From positions 332,557 through 396,556 of the forward strand of contig JNVV01000012.1 in the NCBI GenBank assembly GCA_000733355.1: DNA of 64,000 bases. The letters are read 5' to 3'. Under the pieces are notes generated by a model that saw only the letters and a program-made list of their open reading frames with translations, was not told the DNA's origin and made no database searches. The position numbers were made by a program, and so were the translations under genes. Source of the DNA: Falciphora oryzae (taxonomy: Eukaryota; Ascomycota; Sordariomycetes; Magnaporthales; Magnaporthaceae). Positions 21,314 to 32,252 of this stretch are shown here, in pieces (the first letter of the stretch is position 1; each line of letters starts with the position of its first letter).

Positions 21314-21647
21314 CTACTGGAATCCCAATGTGGCGTCGCTCCAGAGGCCGCCTAGGTCGAGACCCAGGTTGTCCAGGTTGAAGTCTGCCGGATTGTACGG
21401 CTGCTGGAGGGTAGTCAACTGTCAAGATGGTTGCATGTTAGGATTTGATCGCCGGTTTACTGTGGAGAACCTTTTCCCCAGGGGGTAGACATGAAATCTC
21501 ACACTCACGCTCGGGTCCACCGGATTCAGCCACCATGGCGTCGGCGGCGCGTCCCCAGGGTTCATCCCGTGCATGGCAGAGCCCTGCGAGCTCGGAATGG
21601 CGAATGGGGTCATAGACTGTGGAGGGAGGAAAGGTGCGTCAGCAAAG

Positions 21648-21680
<33 letters not shown>

Positions 21681-24080
21681 AAGAAAGCCGCGACACAAGT
21701 TCTGCAGCAATGGGAAGACAGTATATAAACATACCTTTTGCCTCTCGGGTGCCACCTCATATGGCGCCATACCCCTGGCAGAATACACTGACTGCATCGA
21801 CGACGCCGGCGGGTTCTCGCCCTTGACGAGTCGGTAGTGCATGTTGACGAAGCGCTCGGCAGCGCCGGCCTTGGCTACCTCGGAGGTCTTGATGCCAAGG
21901 TGTGCCTCGAGGAGCCCGTACGCGGCGCACATGATGCTGTACGCCCAGGGCTCGTGGTTGCCGCACCTCAGGATCCGGTCCTCCTTCATGGCCAGGCACT
22001 TCTCCAGCAGCCTGAGCGTGTGCTCCGAGTTGACCATGACCATGTTGGTCGACCCCCTCGGCTGCAGCATCGTCACGCTGCAGAGGTTGATGGACAGCGT
22101 CAGCGCGTCCTCGCGCAGGAAGCTCAGCGTCCGCACGCCCTGCTCTGTCAGTTTGTCGTGCAGGAGCACCATGTCGCGCGCCGCGTTGTAGTAGACGATT
22201 TCCGAGTATTGATACTTGGAGTTGGTCTTGCGCAGACGCAGATACGGCTGGTGCAGCGGGATGATGTACTGCCGCAACTGGATGTGCAGGAGCGTGTACG
22301 CAAGTAGTGGCTTGCGGCTGGCCGCCGAGTCCCCTTTACCCATGGAGAGGTCCCAGGACGGCAGCGCGTCGATCTCCTGGGTGATGTCGTTGGTGTACCG
22401 AATCACACGCTCGTAATCGAGCTCCTCGGGCGCCCCTGTGAGTACTCGGCTCAATTCAAGACGCAGCGGCAGGCTTTGCCGGCTGAGATTTTGAAACGAG
22501 CAGAAGGTGTGTATAGATGTCGGCTTCGATGGCGGCAGCGACGTGTTGTCCTCAGCAAATTCGTTGTCGTTGATGTTTCGAGGCGGCGTGGCATCAAAGT
22601 GCAGTGTGCTCAGCAACGTCGGCAGGCCGTGGTCAAAGGAAGCCTGCAGGTCAAACTCCTGTATGGTCGACCACAGACGGCGCCGCATTTCTTGATTGTA
22701 GACCGAGATCTTCTCGCTGATGTGGCTCGGGTCGCGGTGGAGGCCGACCGAGATGCCGTCCTGAACCAGGGCGCCGGCAGATTTCCAAAACCGCTTCTTC
22801 TTGAGAATGTTGACTCTCTTGGAGAGGTATAGCATGCAGAGGATCTGCAGGTGGATGAGTTTCCGGTGCTTCTCGCTCTGGCGCCGGTGCCACTCCTCGA
22901 CGGCGTTGGTCCACTTCTCGGCCGTGCGGTGGGCGTGGGAGACGGAGCCAACCAGCATCCCCGATGTGTTGCCGTGCAGGCAGCACGAGACGGCAATCAT
23001 TGCCAGGACCAAGGCAGTGAAAGAGGCTGTCCTGGGCTGTGCGGGATCCCAGAACCTGGAGTACTGCCTTCGGAAGGTTGGGATGTGGACGATGCGGTGG
23101 ACCTGCTCAAACTGGTCGAGGTAGACCTCGACGAGAATATCCGTCTCCTGCTGGGTGGGCAGCATCGCCTCGAGCTCCCGGTCGGGCTCCAGGGCCCTGC
23201 GCTCGCGGTCCAGCTTGCGCTGGTTGCGGTCCTTGTTCTTGTGCACGCGCAGGGGGCTGAGCCACTCCTCGGCCGTCTCCTTCATGAAGGGGCAGAGCCC
23301 AGTAAGCTCGCTGAAGGCCATGCATGCATTGTGGGGGCCGTAGTAGCGCGTCTTGAACTCCTTGCCCCGGAAGAACCGCAGCTCGTCCTCCTCGGCGGCG
23401 TTGTCCTGCTCTGGGTTAAAGGGGCGAGGAGACTGCCGCGGGGGCGTGCCGGGCACAATATCGACGTGGTCCCCTTTCACATAGGCCGGGGAGCCGTCGG
23501 TCAGGGTGGCGCTGCCGTCGAGAGAGCCGCCCTTGGTGAGCAGGTTCTTGAGCTGGGCGACCTCGGATTCGAGGCGGCGGATCCTGTCGTTGTCACGCGG
23601 GCTGTCCCGACGGAGGTCTGCAGGCCCCGGCGTGTACGAGAGCCGCGACTCGATGGTGGCCAGCGCACCCTGGGAGAGGCCGTTTTTGGCCGGGGGAGCA
23701 AGCCCCGGCCTGGTCTCGTAGGTGCAGCGGTCGGCAGTGCCGGACTTGATGCAGCGCTCGCAGGGGAAGTTGCGGTCACAGCTCAATTTCTGTTTAGTCA
23801 GCGACGCTATAGGTATCGGTTAGCATCATACACTCACTCTCCGTCGACACTCGAGGCACGACAGCCTGACTCGCTGCCGCTTTCTCGGCGGTTTCCCGGG
23901 CTGCTGCTCGTCATCGCTGTTGTCGCACTCGCGCGTGACAGGCGACGAGGCGCCGGTGCGGTCGTGGCTGTGGTCACGGCTGTGCTCGTCCGCCTCCTCG
24001 TGGTCTCGGGCGGGCCTCGTAGATGTCGGCCGTGGTGCGCCGGCCCCGTCCCCGCCCCGGGTCCCCGCCGGGTCTGGCAT
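21314..24080 (-). CDS. Zn2Cys6 transcription factor with fungal-specific regulatory domain
   Basis: Exons are 24080-23838, 23789-21735, 21616-21509 and 21418-21314, giving 836 residues. A charged leader precedes RKRQRVRLSCLECRRR; intron 1 then splits the zinc cluster, which continues KLSCDRNFPCERCIKSG. The six cysteines are at 75, 78, 85, 91, 94 and 103. A short coiled coil follows (RIRRLESEVAQLKNLLT). The fungal-specific transcription factor domain occupies roughly 240-600, with VHIPTFRRQYSRFWD and MRRRLWSTIQEFDLQAS, the latter being the conserved R-R-x-W-W/S motif. The C-terminus ends in FNLDNLGLDLGGLWSDATL, a hydrophobic/acidic tail like an activation domain. Intron 3 contains 31 consecutive T on the coding strand, so a naive reading runs on into polyphenylalanine. 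Target genes are unknown. Confidence 0.9.
21648..21678. repeat. A(31) homopolymer inside intron 3 of the Zn2Cys6 gene
   Basis: Thirty-one consecutive A on the plus strand, poly-T on the gene's strand, starting about 30 bases upstream of the acceptor. It may act as a polypyrimidine tract and is likely to vary in length. Confidence 0.9.
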
Positions 24081-25021
24081 GGCCTTCCTGGGCTAGCCGC
24101 TCAAGGGCAGCGGCAATGCCTCACGTGCCTGACACGCCGGCCGACAGCACTGCGCACTGCCTGCGCTGATGCCGAAATGTGTCGGCTACACAAGCTTTTC
24201 CACCAGCTCCTCGGCGCAAAGGCTCGGAGATTCGAGACGAGTCGGGGGGGTTCAGTGCCTGAGGCTGCAGGCGCTGCGATCAATCGTGGTTGGGTGGGTT
24301 CCCGCCGAAACCGATGGTGAACAAAAGACGGCGGATTAGTCGAGCGCCTCGCCACACAAGCTCGCAATTACGAGCTGGATATATAGAACCGGCAGCCACG
24401 TGGTGTCCCTCTTTTCGGAGATGGGTTGGCTTGCGGGAGCAGCATTGCCGGCCTTGCTTTCCCAACGCCTTCGCCTGGCACGTCTCGATCCATTTTTGTC
24501 AGCATGCTTCCATCTTTGGCCCGATTCGGCACTATCGGAAATCCGATCCTGGCTTAGGAGGAAGCCACCACCGCCACACGTTCAGCCACACAGTGCGTTT
24601 TTCGGTCCTCGGTCTCCGACGCCCTCGCGTCCGAGCCCCTGAATTGCAAGCCGCCCTTCGCCTTGGTTGCCCAGCCATGTCTGGCGCTCACGTTTATTTA
24701 TTTTACGTTCCCGGAGCCTCCTTTAGTCCAGGCAGGCATCTTGGAAAGTTCGCCGGTGACTCATTCAATACGAGTCGCCGGCATGATGCCACGTTGGTTG
24801 ATTCCTCCGGCCGGAACCAGTAACGCTTTCACGTTGGAATGAGACCCGGAGAAATAGAGATCCTAGACTAGATCGCAGATGGCTTGACCCTTTCCCTCCC
24901 CGCCTGCCGTGGGCCAAACTCGATGTTGGCTTCCAATGGCCTCTTACCACGGCGGGAGGATATAACAAAGTTTTGACTAAGTCCCCCGGTACATTTCCTT
25001 GGATCTTGTCGTTAGTTCAGT
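24081..25021. other. Intergenic region, no gene seen
   Basis: Promoter region of the Zn2Cys6 gene on the left and 3' region of the HET gene on the right. ORFs are short and unconserved. Confidence 0.5.
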
Positions 25022-26982
25022 TTATACAATTACAAACTCCTCCTCCTTTGTCCCTTCCCTGGCTAATGCCTCCCCATCCATCACACCGTGAACATAGCAC
25101 TCCCCAATTAACCTCCAGGTGGCGCTTTCCTCTCCCACTCCTCCCTGTTTGTCGTCACTCTCAACCCGGCGGAGCACGAAAGGCGTCTTTCCCCCATATA
25201 GCACCACCACTACATCGCCAGGCGTCATCTCGTCTGGCCCGACAACATACCGACCCCCAGCGGCCGTAACGGCAAAGCGACGGTTCCGCGTCACCAGCGT
25301 AGCCTTGTGGCTCCATTGAAAGGCGTCGCCCCCAGCGGCGACCCGTCGCAGCTCGGGCGTCACCAGCGCGGCCGCCCGCCGGCCGAGGGCCCGGACGAGG
25401 TACGCGGCCCCGTCAGCCAGGCATATCTCGGCGGGGACCGCGAAGCCAGCGCCGGCGTTGGTGAGCGTCTGGGTGAGCGCCAGGAAGGCCGCGTCGCCGT
25501 TGACGGCGCTGCACCGGCGCTCCAGGCCGAACTGCGCGTCGCCGTGGCCGCACGTATCGCGCCAGAGGGCCTCGAGCGGCAGCCGGGACGAGGGGCCCTG
25601 GCGGAACCCAAAGGCCTTGCCGTAAAAGGTCCACGAGGCGCAAGCCAGGCTGTCGACGCGGATCCCGCGAATGTGCAGCCGGCCCCTGGCAGCGTCGATG
25701 TGGAGCTGCGGTCGGGAGTCTCCCGCGGCCCGGTGGGGGCTGACGGGGGAGCTGAGCATGTGCAGCGACGAGCGGCGCCAGTCGGGCACCCATGACGGCA
25801 GGCCTAGATTCGTATCCAGCTTTCGTCGTGACATGAGCGGCTCCTGGTGGCATGCCGACAGTATCAGCAGCGAGTCGGTGCCTCCGAGCTCGCGGATGGC
25901 CAGGTCGTAAAAAATGTCCTTCACCGGGCGGCTATAATCGGCCTCGATGTCTGCGAGCGCCTTGCTTCCAGTATATTTGCTAAAGTGCCCCAGGAAAGCG
26001 TAGACATGGTCACGCGGGTCCCTGGCCAGCAGATGCCGGGCGCGATGGAGCTGGTAGATGAAGCTCGCACGGCTATTCGTAGCCGGGCAGTAGTCTAGGC
26101 TCTCGCAGTCGTCATCGTCGGGCCGGACGAAACGGCGATACAGGTAGCGAACACTAGGTGTCAGGACGCGGAAGCGCGATCGCAGGTAGTGGTACTTTTG
26201 GCTGAGCACGTCAACAACGCTCGAAAGCACCTCCCAGTCCAGCTCTTCGTCGCCCCAATGCAGCGTGGCCGGGGTGGCGGTGCCTACTCACTCGATTAGC
26301 ATATTACATATAGCATAAGTTTTGTATAATTATGTCACCAATATCAAGTGAACTAACCGATCTCCTGCACTATCCATATGCGGCTAAACCAAGGCAATTT
26401 GGTCAGCTTCGAGAGCGGCACCCACGCGTCCCCGTCCTGCTGCTGTAGGCCCTCCGAGTGCGCCCGCTGAAAGGCTTCGTGCTTCTCGTCGTCGGCGAAC
26501 ACGTCGTGCAGACGGTGGACCATGGCGACGGCCGCCCGCGCGACGCCGTCGTGATCCGGGCCCAGCCAGACGAGGATGTGGCGCGCGCCCTTGAAGATCT
26601 GGTTCATCAGATTGACCTGCTGGCTGCGCTCCGCCACGTCGTCCTGGTTGATGCAGACCTGGTCGGCCCAGAGCCTCCGCGGCCTCGTGGGGTGCCGCAT
26701 GCGCCGCAGGGCTTCGTGGATGCTCCTCGTCAGCGGCAGCAGCCGTCCGTCGCATCGCATCTCGGCGTTGCGTGCGCCGGAGCCCCAGACGTACGAGATG
26801 GCCTCAAAGTCTGGCGTGAAGTCCAGGCTCTCGGACTTTAGGCCGCCGACCAGCGGCTCGTCGCCCACGCCCGGCTCCAGGGTGAGGATGCGGATCGAAC
26901 AGCTGTCGCTGAAGCGAACATACTCGTAGCGGGCGCCATCCTCGGTCACTTCAGCTTGTGGAGCGCCCAGCTCCGAGGCCAT
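25022..26982 (-). CDS. HET-domain (heterokaryon incompatibility) protein 1
   Basis: Exons are 26982-26358 and 26283-25022, giving 628 residues. The HET domain starts around residue 55 with FEAISYVWGS, then LPLTRSIHEALRRMRHP, RRLWADQVCINQDDVAERS and ILVWLGPDHD, the conserved blocks of the family; the domain ends near the intron at WFSRIWIVQEIG. HET proteins trigger cell death after fusion between incompatible strains. The long C-terminal part has DPRDHVYAFLGHFSKY and LPSWVPDWRRSS, typical of the six-to-eight-hundred-residue HET class, and ends LIGECYVHGVMDGEA. No NACHT or WD part is attached. The start at 26982 is the ATG nearest the domain; a longer frame upstream looks non-coding. A second, related HET gene lies 1.9 kb to the right. 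Confidence 0.92.
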
Positions 26983-27656
26983 AGACGACGGTGGCGCAGC
27001 AGAGCGAGAAAAAGAAGAGGGAGATTGCGACGAATAGGAGCAGGCCCGGTGACGTCGACAAGAGTAGTGACGCCGACAGCCGTGGCTGTGGTGTTGGTGA
27101 TACTTGACCGTTGGCGCAGACCGGGAACAAATCCAATTGCCCTCCAGCGCATTCCACTTGCCCTTTGGCACGACGGCCCCCAGCATGAGTCGCCAAAACG
27201 GGAGGCTAGCAGGCAGCGGACAGCGACGCGCTTTTTGCATTTCGCATTCGGACTCCGGCCAGCATTGTGGCGGGGATTCCAGGCCCGGCAGTTGTAATCG
27301 TTCATCGGCAATTTGGTGATTTCCAGGTCCTGCACACAGCACGGTGTCGCGTCCTCTTCGCGGCAGTCAGCATTGCGAAAGCGGCAGCACGGCGAGCGGC
27401 CAATGAGCAGCCATCAATTGGGAGCCTTCCAGGCCACCATCCGCAACCACCCAATGCAACCACACACCTCATCGTCCTGCCTCGCCACATTCGTGCGTGG
27501 TATGGAAACAAATCATTTCACTTCATTGATGTCGCTGATGTTGTGGAATCTTTTATGCTTTTGATTTAGAAGAATCAAGAACTGGCAGGGCAGCCTACCT
27601 CCTTCCACAAGACGTGACATCAGCCAGGGTTAGGGGCAAAAGAGACATGTGACCTT
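26983..27656. other. Intergenic region, no gene seen
   Basis: About 670 bases; promoter of HET gene 1 and 3' end of the ankyrin gene. No repeat or RNA gene recognised. Confidence 0.5.
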
Positions 27657-28439
27657 TTATGTGCCCGAACCCGCCGGCGAAGCCTGGCGTCCTTCCTCTA
27701 GAGAAAGTTTCGAAATCTGTTCCATCACCTCTGCCTTGATCTGCTCCCATTGCTCTTCCGTGCAAGCCTTTTCCATGTCGATCCGATAACTTCTGCCTTC
27801 AACCTCGAAGGTACGCAGCCTTTGGGCATACTCCATATCGGCTCCCCGCTCGACGAGCAGGTCGGCCACCTCGTCCAGGCCACTCTCCCTGGCCATGCAC
27901 AGCGGCGTCAGCCCGCCGTCGGTCTTGGCATCCACCTCGGCACCGGCGTCCAGCAGCGCCAGCGCGGCCCCTCGGCTTGCGGCCTGCACCGCCACGTGCA
28001 GCGGCGTGACCCCTCCATCCCCGGCCTTGTTTGGGTCGGCGCCTAGGTCCAAAAGCTGTCGCACCACCACCGAGTTACCCTCGCCCACAGCCCAGATCAG
28101 CGGGGTGCCGCCGGTTTCGTCTGCGGCGTCGATTTCCGCGCCGTTCCTGACCAGGCCAGCGACAATTGCCGGGTTGCCGGTGTTGATGGCATGCCTGAGT
28201 ATTGATTTTGTCGATGTCGGGCCCGGGGCTTGCTTGAGGTCGGCGCCGTAGCCGACCAGCAGGTCGATGAGCTCAACATGCTCCTGGGCGCAGGCCGTGA
28301 AGAGAGGAGCGCCATATGTTGGCAGCCTCAGGTTGACGGACCTAGAGAGCAGGGCCGGGTCGGCAGCCTTGAGCTCCTCGAGAAGGGCTTTCGTGAGCTC
28401 CAGGCTCCCGTAGTAGACTGCTATGTGGAGAGAAGACAT
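27657..28439 (-). CDS. Ankyrin-repeat protein
   Basis: A single-exon frame of 260 residues. It starts directly in a repeat (MSSLHIAVYYGSLELTKALL) and contains about five further ankyrin repeats: GAPLFTACAQEHVELIDLL, an SILRHAINTGNPAIVAGL unit, GGTPLIWAVGEGNSVVVRQL, GGVTPLHVAVQAASRGAAL and GGLTPLCMARESGLDEVADL. The remaining ~55 residues are charged and helical (EEQWEQIKAEVMEQISKLS). Ankyrin repeats bind other proteins; no catalytic part is present. It lies between two HET genes, divergent from HET 2 and co-directional with HET 1, so a link to incompatibility signalling is plausible but only positional. It could also be a detached repeat domain of a former larger protein. Confidence 0.8.
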   Translation of the reverse strand: MSSLHIAVYYGSLELTKALLEELKAADPALLSRSVNLRLPTYGAPLFTACAQEHVELIDLLVGYGADLKQAPGPTSTKSILRHAINTGNPAIVAGLVRNGAEIDAADETGGTPLIWAVGEGNSVVVRQLLDLGADPNKAGDGGVTPLHVAVQAASRGAALALLDAGAEVDAKTDGGLTPLCMARESGLDEVADLLVERGADMEYAQRLRTFEVEGRSYRIDMEKACTEEQWEQIKAEVMEQISKLSLEEGRQASPAGSGT

Positions 28440-28857
28440 TGCGATACGCGGGCCGCGCTGCGAAGAATGGCAAGTGTCCCGCTATTCAGTTTTCGGGTGG
28501 AGGCGAGCACGCACTGGACACTTTGAGCCCTCGTGGGTTTCAGGGGTGGTTCAAAAGGAGAGCCTGCCCTCAATATAATGCACATGTATGCCTGCGGCAG
28601 CATGTAGAAGGTCAGCCTGAATTTAGTGGCATTATGCAAGCTATATCGGCGAGCTCTAATTGGCAAGCTCGTAAAGGCCATAATGATTGTTGCTGCCCAA
28701 ATGCGCGGTCAGATTTCGTCGACGGCCTTGCCAACCAGCAACAAACCACAATGAACCGACGATTTCCTTTCACTACACCATACTTTGCTGCTCACATCTA
28801 TGCCTCGCTCCAATTTCGCCCTAGCCTTGCGCACACAGCACTCCTATCACAGTTACC
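28440..28857. promoter_or_regulatory. 418-bp divergent promoter region (ankyrin gene / HET gene 2)
   Basis: The start codons of the ankyrin protein and HET protein 2 face away from each other over this stretch, so both could be co-regulated from here. No specific site is recognised. Confidence 0.5.
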
Positions 28858-30747
28858 ATGTATTCACCATTAGATGAGGCATCCCGCCAAATTCGGCTTC
28901 TTCGGCTGCACCCCGGGAAATCCGAAGACAGCATAGAGGTTGAGCTCCAGATCAGCTCACTTGAGGAGAACCTGATATACGAGGCGTTGTCCTATGTTTG
29001 GGGAAATCCTAGTGACAATCCCAGCAACGAGCCCACCGAAATCCACATCCGCGGCACAGGGCAATGGACCGTGACGCCCAACCTCCACAGCGCCCTCACC
29101 ACGCTGCGACACCAGATCACTGAGCCCCGGGTGCTTTGGGTCGACGCTCTGTGCATTAACCAGAGCAATACCGACGAGCGAAGCAGCCAGGTCCGCATAA
29201 TGAGGGATATCTACGCCCAGGCGTCACGCGTCGTCGTCTGGCTCGGCGAGGGCCGGGACGGGCCCAAGGTCCGCGCGGCCGTCGAGCTCTTCACGGGCGA
29301 GGACGACGACGTGCACTGGGGCGACCCGCGCATCCACGGCTGGACCAGGGGCGCCCTGTTCCTGATGCTGGTGCACAAGTGGTGGTCGCGCATCTGGACG
29401 CTCCAAGAGGCCGTCGTGGCGCGCCGCATCGTCTTTGTGCAAAACGACCTCGAGATCGAGGGGGAGCTGATGCGGCGGCTCCGGGAGAGGTGCAATGCGC
29501 ACTACGCAAAGGGCTGCTGCTACGCGAAGAAGGGACCGCTTGATGACAAGGACTCGAACGAGGAGATCCACGGGCACATGAGCCTGCACTTTGAGAAGCT
29601 GGGCAGCGTCATCGACATGCAGCGGCAGCTAGAGGACCCGCGACTCCGCGCCGCGCTGGACCTGCCCACCATCGCCTCCAGATTCAGGGGCAGGGACGCG
29701 ACCGATTTGCGGGATAAGGTGTACGGAGTCTTGGGCCTTTGCTTTGGGACTCCGACCGGCTGGGTAAACTACAAGACCAGCGTCGAGGAAACCTACATAA
29801 GGGCAGCCAGGGAGGCGATACGCCTTTCCGGCACTCTGGATGTTTTATCTCACGCATTCCCAAAGGTTGGAAACGATCCCGACCGTCAATTCCCTCCCGA
29901 AGACGATCGAGCGCCCAGTCAGCTTTCCGCTCCGACCTGGGTCCCCGATTGGAGTCGCAAGTTTCTGCAGGTTCAGAATCTGTCGGTCGTGTGGGATTAC
30001 GTCCATCCCATCCGGAGCACCTGGGCGGCTTGTGGAAAACACCTCGCCACAGTCGGCGATATTCAAGACGGCGACCCGGTCCCACGCACCCTCCCCGTGT
30101 CCGGACTGATGTTCGACACGATCGAGCGCATCGGCGAGCCGCGCATCCACTGGTACTCGGGCGACGAAAAGATCTACGACGCCTGGAGGAGGCTGTCCGG
30201 GCTGGACAAGGACCCACTGGCCAGCTACCCGGCAGGGGCCACGACTAAAACGGCGCTGGACGCGTACTGGAGGACGCTGTGCCTGGACAAAAGCCACCTG
30301 GTCGTCGAAGAGGAGGTGAAGACCTTCCAAGACGCCAGCAGCGAGCGGGACGCCTTTTTCCACAACGACTGGTGGTTCAAGCAAATGCTGGCGGTGCGGG
30401 ACCTCCCAGATCCGGACGGCAGCACGGGCCCCAACCACAACCAGACGATGTACGACCAGCACATCAGAAACCGCACGCTCGGCCGGGCCTTCTTTGTCTC
30501 GACTAAGGGGTATTTTGGCCTCGCGCCGGCCGCCGCGGTTGAGGGGGATCGGATCTACGTGCTGGCTGGTGGACGACCACCGTACGTTCTTCGGCCTTCG
30601 CAACTCTCGGGCCCTCCAGCCGGTGACCTCTCCGTCCCGACTATGACCTTGGTGGGGGAGTGTTATGTCCAGGGAATCATGCAGGGAGAAGCTGTCAAAG
30701 AAGTGGACGAAGGCACACGCAAATTTGAACAGATGGTTTTGGTATGA
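28858..30747 (+). CDS. HET-domain (heterokaryon incompatibility) protein 2
   Basis: Intronless frame of 629 residues. Opening IRLLRLHPGKSED is the usual lead-in of the family; the HET domain follows with LIYEALSYVWGNP, TVTPNLHSALTTLRH, RVLWVDALCINQSNTDERS and RVVVWLGEGRDG, ending around WWSRIWTLQEAV (to about residue 190). The middle part has RGRDATDLRDKVYGVLGL and APTWVPDWSRKF. The end, VEGDRIYVLAGGRPPYVLR then LVGECYVQGIMQGEAV, corresponds to that of HET protein 1, so both belong to the same subclass. The lack of an intron where HET 1 has one (just after IVQEIG / TLQEAV) shows they are not a recent tandem copy. Single-exon structure makes the call secure. Confidence 0.94.
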   Translation: MYSPLDEASRQIRLLRLHPGKSEDSIEVELQISSLEENLIYEALSYVWGNPSDNPSNEPTEIHIRGTGQWTVTPNLHSALTTLRHQITEPRVLWVDALCINQSNTDERSSQVRIMRDIYAQASRVVVWLGEGRDGPKVRAAVELFTGEDDDVHWGDPRIHGWTRGALFLMLVHKWWSRIWTLQEAVVARRIVFVQNDLEIEGELMRRLRERCNAHYAKGCCYAKKGPLDDKDSNEEIHGHMSLHFEKLGSVIDMQRQLEDPRLRAALDLPTIASRFRGRDATDLRDKVYGVLGLCFGTPTGWVNYKTSVEETYIRAAREAIRLSGTLDVLSHAFPKVGNDPDRQFPPEDDRAPSQLSAPTWVPDWSRKFLQVQNLSVVWDYVHPIRSTWAACGKHLATVGDIQDGDPVPRTLPVSGLMFDTIERIGEPRIHWYSGDEKIYDAWRRLSGLDKDPLASYPAGATTKTALDAYWRTLCLDKSHLVVEEEVKTFQDASSERDAFFHNDWWFKQMLAVRDLPDPDGSTGPNHNQTMYDQHIRNRTLGRAFFVSTKGYFGLAPAAAVEGDRIYVLAGGRPPYVLRPSQLSGPPAGDLSVPTMTLVGECYVQGIMQGEAVKEVDEGTRKFEQMVLV

Positions 30748-31057
30748 TGATAACTAGCCCTGTCTTTGTACTTGTGGCGAGAAGTCACTATATCCTTCTA
30801 CACAATTCTATCACATCGAGTGAACGGTCTAAAAGGCGAGCAGGCAAGTTCGGGATCGAGATTTTTATGTATACCCTTTTATCTCGGCTCATTTTTCTGG
30901 TAGTGTGTACTTTGAAGAAAGCCCAAAGGAAAAGAAGGCAACTATATACAATGAAGCGAATAGTGCCCCGGAGGGATATAACAGCAAATCCAAACTACAA
31001 CAAAGGCGGTTCGACAAAGATGAACAAATCTCGAACTCTAGGTATGCTCGTCCACCT
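30748..31057. other. Short convergent intergenic region
   Basis: About 310 bases holding the 3' ends of HET gene 2 and the thaumatin-like gene. Nothing else is seen. Confidence 0.5.
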
Positions 31058-32252
31058 TTAGTTAGGCTGCTTGGGGTTCTTGGGGCAGTTGGAACCGCTG
31101 CCGATGCAGCAGTTAATGATGCCCGAGGTGCAAATCCCGTTGGAGGTGGCCTTGTCGTCGCTGGGGTAGGTGTAGGCGGCGCCGCGGCAGGGGGCAAAGA
31201 ACCTGGTCGGGCTGGTGGCGCCGTTGCTGCGGGTCGGGTTCTTGCACGAGCCCTTGCCGTTGTCGGCCGGGCAGATGTTGAGCGTCCACAGGTTCTTGTT
31301 GCAGCCCGCGACCACCTTGCTCTCGCACGAGCACACGATGGCGACCGAGTGGCCGTTGACGTACGAGATGTCGAGCGCGATCCTGGCGTTGGGGCCCGCG
31401 CCCTGCTGCACGACGAACGAGCCCTCGATCAGGGACTCGTCGCCCACGATGGCGCGCGCCCCGCCGTTCTGCACCACGGCCACGTTGCCGGCCCAGCCCG
31501 TCGGCACGGCGAAGGAGCCGACGGCGTTGTTAGCCAGGGTGCCCGGGTTGACGTTGCCCGAGATGGCGCCGGGCGCGCCGGCGTTGCGGGCGTGGCGGGT
31601 ACTGACGGGGACGCCGAGCTTGTTGGTGATGCGCCACGTCACGGCGGCGGGCGCGCGGGCCAGGACGGCCGCGTCGTCGGCGCGCTCGGCCAGCGACGGC
31701 GCCGCGGTGGGCGCGGGGGCCTCGGTGGCCGAGGANNNNNNNNNNNNNNNNNNNNNNNNNNNNNNNNNNNNNNNNNNNNNNNNNNNNNNNNNNNNNNNNN
31801 NNNNNNNNNNNNNNNNNNNNNNNNNNNNNNNNNNNNNNNNNNNNNNNNNNNNNNNNNNNNNNNNNNNNNNNNNNNNNNNNNNNNNNNNNNNNNNNNNNNN
31901 NNNNNNNNNNNNNNNNNNNNNNNNNNNNNNNNNNNNNNNNNNNNNNNNNNNNNNNNNNNNNNNNNNNNNNNNNNNNNNNNNNNNCGGGCGCGCGGGCCAG
32001 GACGGCCGCGTCGTCGGCGCGCTCGGCCAGCGACGGCGCCGCGGTGGGCGCGGGGGCCTCGGTGGCCGAGGACGCGATGTCGATGGCGCCGTTGATGGCG
32101 ACGCCGAGGTCGGGCGAGATGATGTCCTCCTGCCCGACCAGGGGGCCGGGCTCGTCGCCGTCGCCGCGCGCCACCAGGGTGGGCTGGGCGGGCATGGCCA
32201 TCGTGACGGCCACCAGGGCCGAGAGGGCGATGAGGGTCTTTTGGCCGAGCAT
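31058..32252 (-). CDS. Secreted thaumatin-like protein, interrupted by an assembly gap
   Basis: Starts MLGQKTLIALSALVAVTMA, a signal peptide ending near AMP-AQP, then an Ala/Pro/Thr-rich pro-region (ATEAPAPTAAPSLAER). After the gap comes WRITNKLGVPVSTRH, SFAVPTGWAGNVAVVQNG, LDISYVNGHSVAIVC and FFAPCRGAAYTYPSDD, which match the order of conserved thaumatin-like blocks, including the Tyr-Val-Asn-Gly turn and the Cys-rich tail. Such proteins bind or cut beta-glucans and often act on cell walls. The frame is broken only by 249 Ns. Because the 88 bases on each side are identical, collapsing them removes 337 bases and leaves 858, an exact 286 codons in one frame with no extra stop. A TATATATA element lies near 32291-32298, about 40 bases before the ATG. 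Thaumatin family is the best fit; catalytic residues were not verified. Confidence 0.82.
31736..31984. other. Assembly gap (249 N) between identical 88-bp flanks
   Basis: The 88 bases at 31648-31735 and at 31985-32072 are identical and abut the N run from both sides. This is the signature of two overlapping contig ends that were scaffolded without being merged; the true gap is probably negative. Confidence 0.95.

Noticed and set aside
22851..24320. 489-codon plus-strand frame
   Set aside because: It lies antisense to the Zn2Cys6 gene, which has a complete zinc cluster and regulatory domain.
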